Assembly (NCBI GenBank): GCA_944363615.1
Contig: CALVUQ010000005.1
Location: 1-64,000 of the forward strand
Direction of reading: 5' to 3'
Origin: an uncultured Clostridia bacterium
GTDB lineage: Bacteria > Bacillota > Clostridia > Christensenellales > Pumilibacteraceae
DNA length: 64,000 nucleotides
Below, piece by piece: positions 8,953 to 15,618 of this stretch. The notes under the pieces are model-generated. The model saw only the letters and a program-made list of their open reading frames with translations. It made no database searches and was not told the DNA's origin. The translations under genes and the position numbers were made by a program. Each line of letters opens with the position of its first letter. The stretch's first letter is position 1.

Positions 8953-9669
8953 TTACTTGAAGCCCGCCCTCAGCTTTTCTATTATTTTTGTTTCCAGCCG
9001 CGAAATCTGTACTTGCGAAACGCTTAACTCCTTTGCCACCTCGCTTTGCGTTTTATCCCTGTAATATCGTAAGATTATTATCTTACGTTCTCTTTCGTCA
9101 AGTTTAAGAATGGAATCTTTTATTATCATTTTATCTATGGTGTCGTCCGTAGCGTCGCCGTCGGTCAGCTTTTCAAATAAAGCCTGACCTTGTTCATCGT
9201 CGCCTTTATCGTATATCGACACTGGAATTTTAGACGAGTCCATGGCAAAAACGACTTCTTGCGGCTCTATGCCGAAATGTTTTGCGATTTCCTCGATGGT
9301 GGGACTTCTTCCTTCGACGTTTTTTATCCGGTCAGTGTAATAAGCTATTTTGCAGGCAAGCGTTTTGGTGGAGCGCGATACTTTTACGTATCCGTCGTCT
9401 CTCAGATATCGTTTTATTTCGCCCGTTATCATCGGGACGGCATAGGTGGAAAATTTTACGCCGAATTCGGGTGAAAAATTTTTTATCGCCTTAAGAAGCC
9501 CTATGCTTCCAAGCTGATACAGATCGTCGTATTCCACTCCTTTATTTCTGTAGCGGCGTATAATACTCTTGATAAGCGGCGAATTGTTTTCAAGCAGCGA
9601 CGCTTTGGCATCGTTATCGCCTTTCTGAGCTTTTTCTATTAAGTTAAGCACGTCGCATTGTTCAAGCAA
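8953..9669 (-). CDS. sigF: RNA polymerase sigma-F factor
   Basis: 238 residues. Region 2 (YRNKGVEYDDLYQLGSIGLL, FSPEFGVKFSTYAVPMI), region 3 and a C-terminal region 4 helix-turn-helix (TQSEVAKELSVSQVQISRLE) are all present; length is normal for SigF/SigG. Position directly after spoIIAA and spoIIAB identifies it as SigF, the first forespore factor. Start is TTG at 9669 with a modest ribosome site. It would be held inactive by SpoIIAB until SpoIIAA is dephosphorylated. Confidence 0.95.
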   Translation of the reverse strand: MLEQCDVLNLIEKAQKGDNDAKASLLENNSPLIKSIIRRYRNKGVEYDDLYQLGSIGLLKAIKNFSPEFGVKFSTYAVPMITGEIKRYLRDDGYVKVSRSTKTLACKIAYYTDRIKNVEGRSPTIEEIAKHFGIEPQEVVFAMDSSKIPVSIYDKGDDEQGQALFEKLTDGDATDDTIDKMIIKDSILKLDERERKIIILRYYRDKTQSEVAKELSVSQVQISRLETKIIEKLRAGFK

Positions 9670-9686
9670 TTTTTATTACCGCCTTT

Positions 9687-10109
9687 TTATTCGTTGGAAA
9701 AATTCTTATTCATTTTTACGGTTACGCCGCCCGAAGCGTTGGTCACTACCTCCAGCTCGTCCATAAAGGATTCCATTATGGTAAAGCCCATTCCGCTTCT
9801 CTCTTCATCGGGTTTGCTGGTAAAAAACGGCTGTCTCGCTTTCGCGATGTCTTTTATACCCACGCCGTTATCCTCAACCTCGATATGTAAAGTTTTTCCC
9901 TCAATCGACGCGCGAAGTTTTATTTCTCCTCCCTTATATCCGTAGGCATGCACTATACAGTTGGTTACCGCCTCCGACACTACGGTTTTGACGTCGTCAA
10001 TTTCGTCTACGGTAGGATTAAGTTCCACGCAAAAAGCAGCTATTACGTTCCTTGCAAACGCTTCGTTTTTGCTTTCCGCCGGCAATTTCAATTCCATGTA
10101 ATTTTCCAT
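9687..10109 (-). CDS. spoIIAB: Anti-sigma F factor SpoIIAB (serine kinase)
   Basis: 140 residues of GHKL ATPase fold: N-box with Glu46 and Asn50 (VSEAVTNCIVHAY), G1 box VEDNGVGI (about 78-85), G2 box ERSGMGF (about 103-109). It binds SigF and phosphorylates SpoIIAA. Its ATG follows the spoIIAA stop with no gap (TAAATG), with GGGAGG just upstream, so the two proteins are coupled in translation. Confidence 0.96.
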   Translation of the reverse strand: MENYMELKLPAESKNEAFARNVIAAFCVELNPTVDEIDDVKTVVSEAVTNCIVHAYGYKGGEIKLRASIEGKTLHIEVEDNGVGIKDIAKARQPFFTSKPDEERSGMGFTIMESFMDELEVVTNASGGVTVKMNKNFSNE

Positions 10110-10427
10110 TTAAGCCTCCCTGAAATCAACTTTGGGCATTATTCCGTATATCCCGGACAAAGATAAAACTTTATCTATGCTGCCCGAAGGGTTTGCTATA
10201 TACACGGGTATTCCCATAGCTTTAAGTTTTTTATATCTGCCAAGCAGCACTCCTATACCCGTACTGTCCATGAAAGTCAGTTCGGACATCTCGACAACTA
10301 CTTTTTTCATGCCTCCCGCCGAAAAAAGAGCGTCCATTTTACTTCTTATATATACGGCGGAACTTTCATCCAACTCGCCGCTTAATCCGATATACAACGT
10401 GGTGCCGACAAGCTTGCTTTCTATCAT
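10110..10427 (-). CDS. spoIIAA: Anti-sigma F factor antagonist SpoIIAA
   Basis: 105 residues, a STAS domain. The phosphorylation site is in MDSTGIGVLLGR (Ser about 55). Dephosphorylated SpoIIAA releases SigF from SpoIIAB in the forespore. GGAGGTGAA precedes the ATG. First gene of the operon; the 249 bases upstream to the tRNA cluster should hold its sigma-H promoter, but I could not identify one with confidence. Confidence 0.95.
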   Translation of the reverse strand: MIESKLVGTTLYIGLSGELDESSAVYIRSKMDALFSAGGMKKVVVEMSELTFMDSTGIGVLLGRYKKLKAMGIPVYIANPSGSIDKVLSLSGIYGIMPKVDFREA

Positions 10428-10622
10428 ATTTCACCTCCGCAAAGATTCGGTTAAAGTTTAGCACGCTATAGAACCCGAATTTTCGCGACTTATCGCGAAT
10501 AACGGCAAGTTTTGTCGAATCCCGCGAACAAATAAAAAACACACCTTTTCCATGCAAAATCCGACGAGTTTTTAAAGCGCCGTCAGCAACAAAAAATTTT
10601 TCCCGAAATTAAAGAAATTCCC

Positions 10623-10652
10623 TTGACAAACAAGGTCGGTTTATAGTATAGT
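10623..10652 (+). promoter_or_regulatory. Promoter of the tRNA cluster
   Basis: TTGACA (10623-10628), 18-base spacer, TATAGT (10647-10652), then the tRNA-Pro 25 bases later. A near-consensus sigma-A promoter suited to stable RNA. Confidence 0.85.
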
Positions 10653-10676
10653 ATCTAAGTCAGCGCAAGATGGTTT

Positions 10677-10752
10677 CGGGGTGTAGCGCAGTTGGTAGCG
10701 CACGTGGTTTGGGACCATGGGGTCGGGAGTTCGAGTCTCTTCACCCCGACCA
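10677..10752 (+). tRNA. tRNA-Pro (TGG)
   Basis: 76 bases including an encoded CCA. Acceptor CGGGGTG pairs with CACCCCG; anticodon loop TTTGGGA gives TGG. First of six tRNAs in one array. Confidence 0.97.
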
Positions 10753-10777
10753 AATTTCATCGCCGCCTTGAGACTTA

Positions 10778-10854
10778 GGGCCTTTAGCTCAGTTGGTTAG
10801 AGCAGCCGGCTCATAACCGGCCGGTCCGGGGTTCAAGTCCCTGAAGGCCCACCA
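10778..10854 (+). tRNA. tRNA-Met (CAT), elongator type
   Basis: 77 bases with CCA. Acceptor GGGCCTT pairs with AAGGCCC, so position 1-72 is paired, and the anticodon stem lacks the three G-C pairs of an initiator. Loop CTCATAA gives CAT. A lysidine-modified Ile tRNA is the alternative but the body looks like elongator Met. Confidence 0.93.
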
Positions 10855-10881
10855 ATCCCCCCCATCAAGTTGCTTTTTTGT

Positions 10882-10958
10882 GGCCTGGTAGTTCAGATGG
10901 TTAGAACGCTAGCCTGTCACGCTAGAGGTCGAGGGTTCGACTCCCTTCCAGGTCGCCA
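10882..10958 (+). tRNA. tRNA-Asp (GTC)
   Basis: 77 bases with CCA. Acceptor GGCCTGG pairs with CCAGGTC; loop CTGTCAC gives GTC. Confidence 0.97.
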
Positions 10959-10966
10959 TTTTATTA

Positions 10967-11042
10967 GCCTCGATAGCTCAGTCGGTAGAGCAGGAGACTG
11001 AAAATCTCCGTGTCGGTGGTTCGATTCCGCCTCGAGGCACCA
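10967..11042 (+). tRNA. tRNA-Phe (GAA)
   Basis: 76 bases with CCA. Acceptor GCCTCGA pairs with TCGAGGC; loop CTGAAAA gives GAA. This is the substrate of the PheST enzyme encoded in the same window. Confidence 0.97.
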
Positions 11043-11051
11043 AAAACAACT

Positions 11052-11126
11052 GCTGGAGTAGCTCAATGGCAGAGCAACTGATTTGTAATCAGTAGGTTGC
11101 GGGTTCAACTCCCATCTCCAGCTCCA
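11052..11126 (+). tRNA. tRNA-Thr (TGT)
   Basis: 75 bases ending TCCA. Acceptor GCTGGAG pairs with CTCCAGC; loop TTTGTAA gives TGT. Confidence 0.97.
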
Positions 11127-11206
11127 AGCATGAACGGGACTTCCCGCTTTTGGCGGAAGTCCTATCTTAAAAAATGCGCCTGTCGCATTATAAAAGCTTG
11201 GTCCAT

Positions 11207-11291
<85 letters not shown>

Positions 11292-11294
11292 ATG

Positions 11295-11333
11295 AAAACC
11301 TAAACCAAAATTACTTCGGTTTAGGTTTTTTTA
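11295..11333 (+). terminator. Terminator of the tRNA cluster
   Basis: AAACCTAAACC pairs with GGTTTAGGTTT around a short loop and is followed by a run of T. Confidence 0.92.
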
Positions 11334-11356
11334 TTTTTTAATCCCCCCTGTCACAA

Positions 11357-11385
11357 TGCAAAAAGGCAACCTTTTCAGGTTGCCT
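11357..11385 (-). terminator. Rho-independent terminator-like hairpin, minus strand
   Basis: AGGCAACC (11364-11371) pairs with GGTTGCCT (11378-11385); on the minus strand the stem is followed by TTTTT. It would end a minus-strand transcript coming from the 11.7-12 kb stretch, where no firm gene is visible. Confidence 0.7.
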
Positions 11386-11666
11386 CTTATTTATTATTAA
11401 GTTAAATAACATCAAAGATTACCGAAACACGCGAAATATTCTGCTCTAAAACTTGCTCTAAGCCGTTTTATCGTAACTTTTGCGATATTGAGTTAAGTAC
11501 AAACATGAAATTATACCATCCCGCTGCTGCAGTCATTAAGTATAGCAAACTATTGTTTATTAAGATGAATGTTTCCGGATATTCATCATATTAGCTGTAA
11601 TCGGTTTGCTTTCTTAAAAATAGCGGAAATATGCCTACTTCATACGTCCATCGTATTTATCTGTTT

Positions 11667-11957
11667 TTATAAAGTTCTTATACCCTTAATAAATTCATTT
11701 TCAAAGATTGTCCGCCACCCGCAATTGCTTTCTGTATGATAAAACTGCAAAATTGCGAAATTTACCGACTTACATTTAAATTTTGTAAATATGTCTATAT
11801 ATTGACTTTTTGCAATTTTTAGTTTATACTGAAAATGAAATAAAAAAGAACCGTCGAAAAACAACAGTTCTTTTTGTACACATCGTGTACTACCGATTGC
11901 TCGGCGGGTTGAAAAAATTTTATTTGAACTAATGGTGTTATCCTGAACGGTAGTCAA
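11667..11957 (-). CDS. Doubtful 96-codon open frame in the intergenic stretch
   Basis: Open frame beginning MTTVQDNTIS, with a middle rich in Phe, Lys and Tyr. No ribosome site stands out, and it contains an internal inverted repeat (AAAAAGAAC/GTTCTTTTT). Its composition resembles a translated repeat or decayed sequence more than a stable protein. Recorded because a minus-strand terminator lies downstream. I do not recognise a family with confidence. Confidence 0.2.
   Translation of the reverse strand: MTTVQDNTISSNKIFSTRRAIGSTRCVQKELLFFDGSFLFHFQYKLKIAKSQYIDIFTKFKCKSVNFAILQFYHTESNCGWRTIFENEFIKGIRTL
11843..11875. terminator. Inverted repeat AAAAAGAAC/GTTCTTTTT
   Basis: Nine-base arms at 11843-11851 and 11867-11875 around a 15-base loop, with T runs on either strand, so it could act as a bidirectional terminator. 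It lies inside the doubtful open frame, arguing against that frame being coding. Confidence 0.45.
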
Positions 11958-12004
11958 ACGATTTAGTGCTAAACAAAAGTTTTAAGTTCTGTTCCGTCAA
12001 TAGA

Positions 12005-12037
12005 AACCTTATCAAAATTAATGCGATAAGGTTTTTT
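12005..12037 (+). terminator. Terminator-like hairpin, plus strand
   Basis: AACCTTATC (12005-12013) pairs with GATAAGGTT (12025-12033), followed by six T in all. No plus-strand gene is visible immediately before it, which suggests an unannotated small transcript or a relic. Confidence 0.6.
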
Positions 12038-12269
12038 ATTATATTTGATTTATCTTTCTTATTACAGATAAAAAATTTCTGTTTGTGCGTAATTTAAAAT
12101 AAAACAAAAAATCAGTTAATATAGATTTTGTCAAGTTTTAAGTTTATATGAACATCTTCAAAGTTTTAATTGTGCATTAACAAAAAAATTTTAAAATTTG
12201 CCGTTAAACAATAAATATTTTTTTAATGGTTTACCTTCCCTTTTCGTTTGAATACAAAAACTTTTACTG

Positions 12270-12298
12270 TTGACTTAGACGTATTTTTGTGGTAAATT
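12270..12298 (+). promoter_or_regulatory. Promoter of the small membrane protein gene
   Basis: TTGACT (12270-12275), 17-base spacer, TAAATT (12293-12298). The ATG at 12335 follows with a GAGGAG site. Confidence 0.6.
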
Positions 12299-12334
12299 AA
12301 AAGTAAAGATATATGCTCCGAGGAGATATGAATT

Positions 12335-12658
12335 ATGCAAAAAGCCAGATTTATACTCGGTCTTGTATTCTGTTTAGTTGCGATTGCCTTTTGCGTTTAC
12401 AGCATTATAGCGTTTTCAGACGCATTAGGAATGCAGGATTCACAATCCGTAGAGGCTCTTGCGCTTATAGTGATTATTCCGGTAGCCATGCTGGCGCTGA
12501 TCGGTCAAATAATTTTTTCCGCGTTGGCGATTATATTCAACGCGCTTTGTTTCCGAAGCGAAAATAAAACCATTAAAGTCGTTTCCTTTTGCGCTTTTGC
12601 TTTGACTGCTTGCGCTTTAATTGTTACATTGACGTTTTTTTTGATTTTAATTCTTTAA
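12335..12658 (+). CDS. Small integral membrane protein of unknown function
   Basis: 107 residues with three hydrophobic stretches (about 5-28, 43-72, 83-106), the last running to the C-terminus (FFLILIL). A short loop FRSENKTIK separates helices two and three. It has its own promoter-like sequence, GAGGAG ribosome site and terminator, so it appears to be a single-gene transcript opposite in strand to its neighbours. I recognise no family. Confidence 0.7.
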   Translation: MQKARFILGLVFCLVAIAFCVYSIIAFSDALGMQDSQSVEALALIVIIPVAMLALIGQIIFSALAIIFNALCFRSENKTIKVVSFCAFALTACALIVTLTFFLILIL

Positions 12659-12690
12659 AGAGTCAAAATTATACGCACAAATCTGCACTG

Positions 12691-12727
12691 AAAAAAGCCT
12701 GTTCTTATTTCAAAGACAGGCTTTTTT
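12691..12727 (+). terminator. Terminator after the small membrane protein gene
   Basis: AAAAAAGCCTGT pairs with ACAGGCTTTTTT (arms 12691-12702 and 12716-12727). The T tract works on the plus strand and the A tract would also allow minus-strand termination of the DUF5714 gene. Confidence 0.88.
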
Positions 12728-12844
12728 AATAATAAATTCTCATAAACGTATGCTAAATAATAATATAAAAGTATTAAACTGTCACAATTATATTTCTCTT
12801 TCCCGCCTAACTCAAAATAATCTTATTTATATTACGCTTTTCGA

Positions 12845-13411
12845 TTACGAATGAAAAGGACAGTTGACGCCAAGACATTGCTTATTTTTTGCAGAATATG
12901 TACAAACGGGTTTTTCCTCTTCCATAATTATTCCGTATTTTTCGCGCACAAAACGTGCGGCATATAACAAAGACAAAAAAGCATTTCTCTTGCAGCATCT
13001 TGCCCCACCGATTTTGCTCATTTCGCGGATAACGCCCGAAGTGTATTCCATATGATCCTTATAAAAGTCATCTGTGCTGAGCGGCCCGGTTTTGTGAATA
13101 ATCGACAATGCCGCCCCTACAGACGCGACCGAACCGCATATTCCCCAATAACCGCACATTGCCCCAGGCATAGCGGATGCCCGAGAGGCAAGCTCCAATA
13201 GGCAGGCGCTTAAATCGATGTTTCCGCCCGAATTATTAAAGGCTGCCAAAAATGCGGCTCCGTCGATAAAATGGTGCTCGGGGCCGTGAATGTTGACGCA
13301 ATCAAGATCCATAAGGTCTTTTACAATTTTCAAGGGATTACGAGAACTTTCATTTAGCGCGGCTTTAGTGATAATATCGTATTTTTCCTTAAGAGTATGT
13401 TGCGGGTTCAC
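12845..13411 (-). CDS. DUF5714-like cysteine-rich protein
   Basis: 188 residues. The family-like core is HHFIDGAAFLAAFNN, GGNIDLSACLLELASRA, MPGAMCGYWGICGS and GGARCCKRNAF: conserved His pair, a CxxxxxxC pair and CCKR that look like metal or cofactor ligands. The tail has three more cysteines (CTYSAKNKQCLGVNCPFH). Function is unknown. It starts with GTG, its first codon overlapping the stop of the upstream cysteine-rich gene, and is third in an ArsR-headed operon, so metal, metalloid or redox responses are plausible but unproven. Confidence 0.75.
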   Translation of the reverse strand: MNPQHTLKEKYDIITKAALNESSRNPLKIVKDLMDLDCVNIHGPEHHFIDGAAFLAAFNNSGGNIDLSACLLELASRASAMPGAMCGYWGICGSVASVGAALSIIHKTGPLSTDDFYKDHMEYTSGVIREMSKIGGARCCKRNAFLSLLYAARFVREKYGIIMEEEKPVCTYSAKNKQCLGVNCPFHS

Positions 13412-13605
13412 TTTTTTTCTCCTTTGAACCGTTTTCTTAAAACGACATAATGATTATAATTTGACTTATCTCCTCCGTTATCCGGAAAAAGACAAAACGG
13501 AAGGCTGTCGGTTTCTTTGTGCTTTTTTACGCATGCACAACAAAATCCGTGATTGACACAGCCGATTTTCGGACACAAGCATTCTGTTACCCTGCCGCAA
13601 GACAT
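13408..13605 (-). CDS. DUF6485-like small cysteine-rich protein
   Basis: 65 residues from the ATG at 13605, which has AAGGAG seven bases upstream; the longer frame lacks a site. Eight cysteines occur in the first 38 residues (C3, C9, C11, C16, C22, C23, C25, C38) in a pattern E-C-x-C-P-x4-C-x2-HG-x-CC-x-C, suggesting a zinc- or iron-binding domain. The family is found in anaerobes with no known activity. Stop overlaps the next start (GTGA). Confidence 0.72.
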   Translation of the reverse strand: MSCGRVTECLCPKIGCVNHGFCCACVKKHKETDSLPFCLFPDNGGDKSNYNHYVVLRKRFKGEKK

Positions 13606-13627
13606 GTTACTTCTCCTTAATTGCAGC

Positions 13628-13909
13628 TTAAACAATTCCGTCGGAAAGAAATTCGGTCAGATAAGAAAGCGTTTCAGGGTTTAAAGTATAATAACTCCAC
13701 TTCCATTCTTTTTCCGCGTCCACCAGCCCCGAATCGACCAACTGCTTCATATGGTAAGACAGCGTGGGTTGCGATATCGAAAAACGTTCAAGAATTTTAC
13801 ATGCGCAAAGTCTGCCCGACTTAAGCATTTCGAATATTTCCAATCTGACGGGATCGCTGAGCGCACGCATGCAATTTACTATTAACTTTTGATTTGTTTC
13901 GTTTTTCAT
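13628..13909 (-). CDS. ArsR/SmtB family transcriptional regulator
   Basis: 93 residues, a typical winged helix: RALSDPVRLEIFEMLK, then ILERFSISQPTLSYHMKQL recognition helix, then a beta-wing KEWKWSYYTLN. Cys35 and Cys37 in GRLCACKIL sit where ArsR proteins bind arsenite (ELCVCDL), with Cys13 as a possible third ligand. It heads the operon with the two cysteine-rich proteins. A palindrome over its own start codon is the likely operator, so it probably represses itself until a thiophilic ligand binds. Confidence 0.92.
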   Translation of the reverse strand: MKNETNQKLIVNCMRALSDPVRLEIFEMLKSGRLCACKILERFSISQPTLSYHMKQLVDSGLVDAEKEWKWSYYTLNPETLSYLTEFLSDGIV

Positions 13910-13927
13910 ATAGATAATTTTCTATAT
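13908..13927 (-). promoter_or_regulatory. Candidate ArsR operator
   Basis: Perfect inverted repeat ATATAGA-N6-TCTATAT directly after the -10 element and overlapping the arsR start codon. Position and form fit an autoregulatory ArsR site. Confidence 0.7.
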
Positions 13928-13954
13928 TATAAACCTAAAGTTATTTTTAGTCAA
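13926..13954 (-). promoter_or_regulatory. arsR operon promoter
   Basis: TTGACT (13954-13949), 17-base spacer, TATAAT (13931-13926) on the minus strand. Predicted start near 13919 leaves a leader of only about ten bases without a clear ribosome site. Confidence 0.8.
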
Positions 13955-13988
13955 CAGATTTACATCGGATAAGAAAGTTTTTTAATAT

Positions 13989-15233
13989 TCAGTGTCTGAA
14001 AAAACTGTACGGATGAATGACGTGCTCGCCTTTAACGTCCAACCCGGCAAGTCGAGGGTCTTTTTTGACTATTGCAAGCTGAATGACGTTATTACCGTAT
14101 TTTCGCCTTATTTTATCAATGGCTTCGTTCAGATTTCCCATGCGTTCGTCCGCCGAAACGGTCCCGAAAAAATCGAGTTGTTCGGGCCCGAAATAAAAAT
14201 CCGACACCGATACGCCCAACGAACGCACCTTTTCCTCCCAAGGATAAATTTCGCGAAAAAGTTTGAATGCAAGTTCCGCTATTTCGCGGACGTTACCGGT
14301 GGGACGCGATGTTTTACCTTGTTTATGATAAGATTGCAAATCCGCGGAGCGGGCATTGATATGCACCGTTAAAGCACGGTTCAGTCCCGACTCCCGCATA
14401 CGTGCCGAGACCGAATCCGCAAGAAGATAAATTACCGTTTTAACGTCGTCGTTGTTTTTTAAGTCGCGATAAACCGTAAGGCTGTTGCCTATTGATTTTA
14501 CGTTCTGCTCCTCATCCACCTTTACAACTTTAGATAAATCAGTACCGTTGGCAAAAGCATGAAGATAGTTACCCCATTTACCCAATCTTTGGGCAACGGC
14601 GTTTTCGTCTGACAAAGCAAGCTGACCTATCGAATAAATTCCCATTCTGTTAAGTTTCTGTTTTGTCGCCTTTGCCACGTAAAGCAATTCCTCCACGGGC
14701 AACGGCCATACCGTTTGTTTATAGTTCTCGGGCGTAATGACAGTTACCGCGTCCGGCTTTTTCATATCGCTGCCCAGCTTAGAAAATATCTTGTTCCAGC
14801 TTACTCCGATACTGACCGTAAGGCCCAGCTCTTCTTTTACGCGGCGCCTTATGGTATGCGCTATTTCTTCGCCGCTGCCGAAAACTTTGGCGCTTGCGGT
14901 GACATCCAGCCAGCACTCGTCTATGCCGTAAGCTTCTATTCTGTCCGTATAGTCTTCGTAAATTTTTCTTACGGCGCGGGATACCTGAAGATATGTGGAA
15001 AAATCGGCTTTTACTTCCACAATGTTTTTGCCGCATTTAACTGCAGCCTCCCAATAAACGTCCCCCGTCTTTACGCCCGCCTTTTTCGCTATGGAATTTT
15101 TCGCAAGCACTATTCCGTGACGGTCCTCCTTTGACCCCACGACTATAACGGGCTTATCGCGAATTTCCGGATTGCGCAGACATTCAACGCTTGCATAAAA
15201 ATTGTTAAGATCGCTGTGCAGAATCGTACGCAT
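13989..15233 (-). CDS. dinB: DNA polymerase IV (Y-family)
   Basis: 414 residues. Catalytic motifs: Asp8 in HSDLNNFYASVE, and Asp105-Glu106 in YGIDECWLD (usual form SxDE, here G-I-D-E). Thumb helix-hairpin-helix and a little-finger domain follow (VHPYSFF end region). It carries out error-prone lesion bypass. No classical Gram-positive LexA box (CGAAC-N4-GTTCG) is visible. Instead a 19-base inverted repeat covers its start codon, and no Shine-Dalgarno sequence precedes it. The preceding gene ends 40 bases upstream. Confidence 0.94.
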   Translation of the reverse strand: MRTILHSDLNNFYASVECLRNPEIRDKPVIVVGSKEDRHGIVLAKNSIAKKAGVKTGDVYWEAAVKCGKNIVEVKADFSTYLQVSRAVRKIYEDYTDRIEAYGIDECWLDVTASAKVFGSGEEIAHTIRRRVKEELGLTVSIGVSWNKIFSKLGSDMKKPDAVTVITPENYKQTVWPLPVEELLYVAKATKQKLNRMGIYSIGQLALSDENAVAQRLGKWGNYLHAFANGTDLSKVVKVDEEQNVKSIGNSLTVYRDLKNNDDVKTVIYLLADSVSARMRESGLNRALTVHINARSADLQSYHKQGKTSRPTGNVREIAELAFKLFREIYPWEEKVRSLGVSVSDFYFGPEQLDFFGTVSADERMGNLNEAIDKIRRKYGNNVIQLAIVKKDPRLAGLDVKGEHVIHPYSFFRH

Positions 15234-15248
15234 ATATAAAGTATATGC
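15230..15248. promoter_or_regulatory. Perfect inverted repeat over the dinB start codon
   Basis: GCATATA (15230-15236), five-base spacer, TATATGC (15242-15248). The minus-strand core CATATACTTTATATATG ends in the dinB ATG. A very similar 17-mer covers the start of the next gene upstream. It could be an operator for a damage-response repressor; the TATACT inside it could also be a -10 for a leaderless mRNA. Confidence 0.5.
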
Positions 15249-15273
15249 TTTAAGGACAAATAAAATAAACCGC

Positions 15274-15534
15274 CTAAATTATAAGCGGTTTTTCTACAAA
15301 CCATCGGTTGGTAGTCGTTTCACGGTATAATGTTCTCTCGCGTCCCTCTATAACGACGTCGTATCTTTTCGTAAGTACTGCCCCGACGTGCGCGGGTGGC
15401 GACATACGCTCGCTTAAAGTCTTGTCTATAAAAAATATTCTGCCGTCTTCCCACTCAAGCGATAACAGGTTTTCATAACCTTGAGTGTCCACTTTTATTT
15501 CCACCGAAACGTAAACTTTCTCATACTTTATCAT
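15274..15534 (-). CDS. Small conserved-looking protein upstream of DNA polymerase IV
   Basis: 86 residues of predicted beta-strands: YVSVEIKVDTQG, LSLEWEDGRIFFIDKTLSERM, RYDVVIEGRERTLYRE, ending NRWFVEKPLII. Small genes of this type occur next to dinB in other Clostridia, in my recollection, but I know no assigned function. It probably forms a two-gene unit with dinB and may be a polymerase partner. No ribosome site is visible; its start codon lies in a 17-base near-palindrome shared with dinB. Confidence 0.7.
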   Translation of the reverse strand: MIKYEKVYVSVEIKVDTQGYENLLSLEWEDGRIFFIDKTLSERMSPPAHVGAVLTKRYDVVIEGRERTLYRETTTNRWFVEKPLII

Positions 15535-15549
15535 AATTAAAGTATATGG
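15533..15549. promoter_or_regulatory. Second copy of the CATATACTTTA near-palindrome
   Basis: Minus strand CATATACTTTAATTATG, matching the site over dinB at 15 of 17 positions and likewise ending in the ATG of its gene. Same spacing at both genes. Confidence 0.45.
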
Positions 15550-15618
15550 CCGTTCCGATCAAAATATTTTATTTGTAAAAAGCGATGAAAATACTTATAT
15601 TTTCCTAAAACGTTACAT

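Larger units (their letters stand above)
11334..12264. other. About 0.9 kb without a convincing gene, possible decayed element
   Basis: The stretch is AT-rich with only short open frames. It contains three hairpins flanked by A/T runs (listed separately), a 96-codon minus-strand open frame at 11667-11957, and, at 11400-11470 on the minus strand, a short reading ending LEQVLEQNISRVS... before a stop, which faintly recalls the tail of phage-type integrases. Its position just 3' of a tRNA array is a common integration site. I see no intact mobile gene and no clear terminal repeats. Confidence 0.4.

Noticed and set aside
6122-10427. Reading the sigma factor as SigG or SigB
   Set aside because: Its place directly after spoIIAA-spoIIAB, with ATG/TAA coupling, is specific to SigF.
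10428-10622. Sigma-H promoter for spoIIAA
   Set aside because: Words resembling GAAT and GGGATT are present but no pair has the right spacing, so I did not annotate one.
13908-13927. Palindrome over the arsR start considered as a small terminator or mobile-element end
   Set aside because: No T tract and its place between -10 and start codon fit an operator better.
15230-15600. Search for a classical Gram-positive LexA box near dinB
   Set aside because: No CGAAC-N4-GTTCG or close variant was found by eye in the upstream sequence of either gene.
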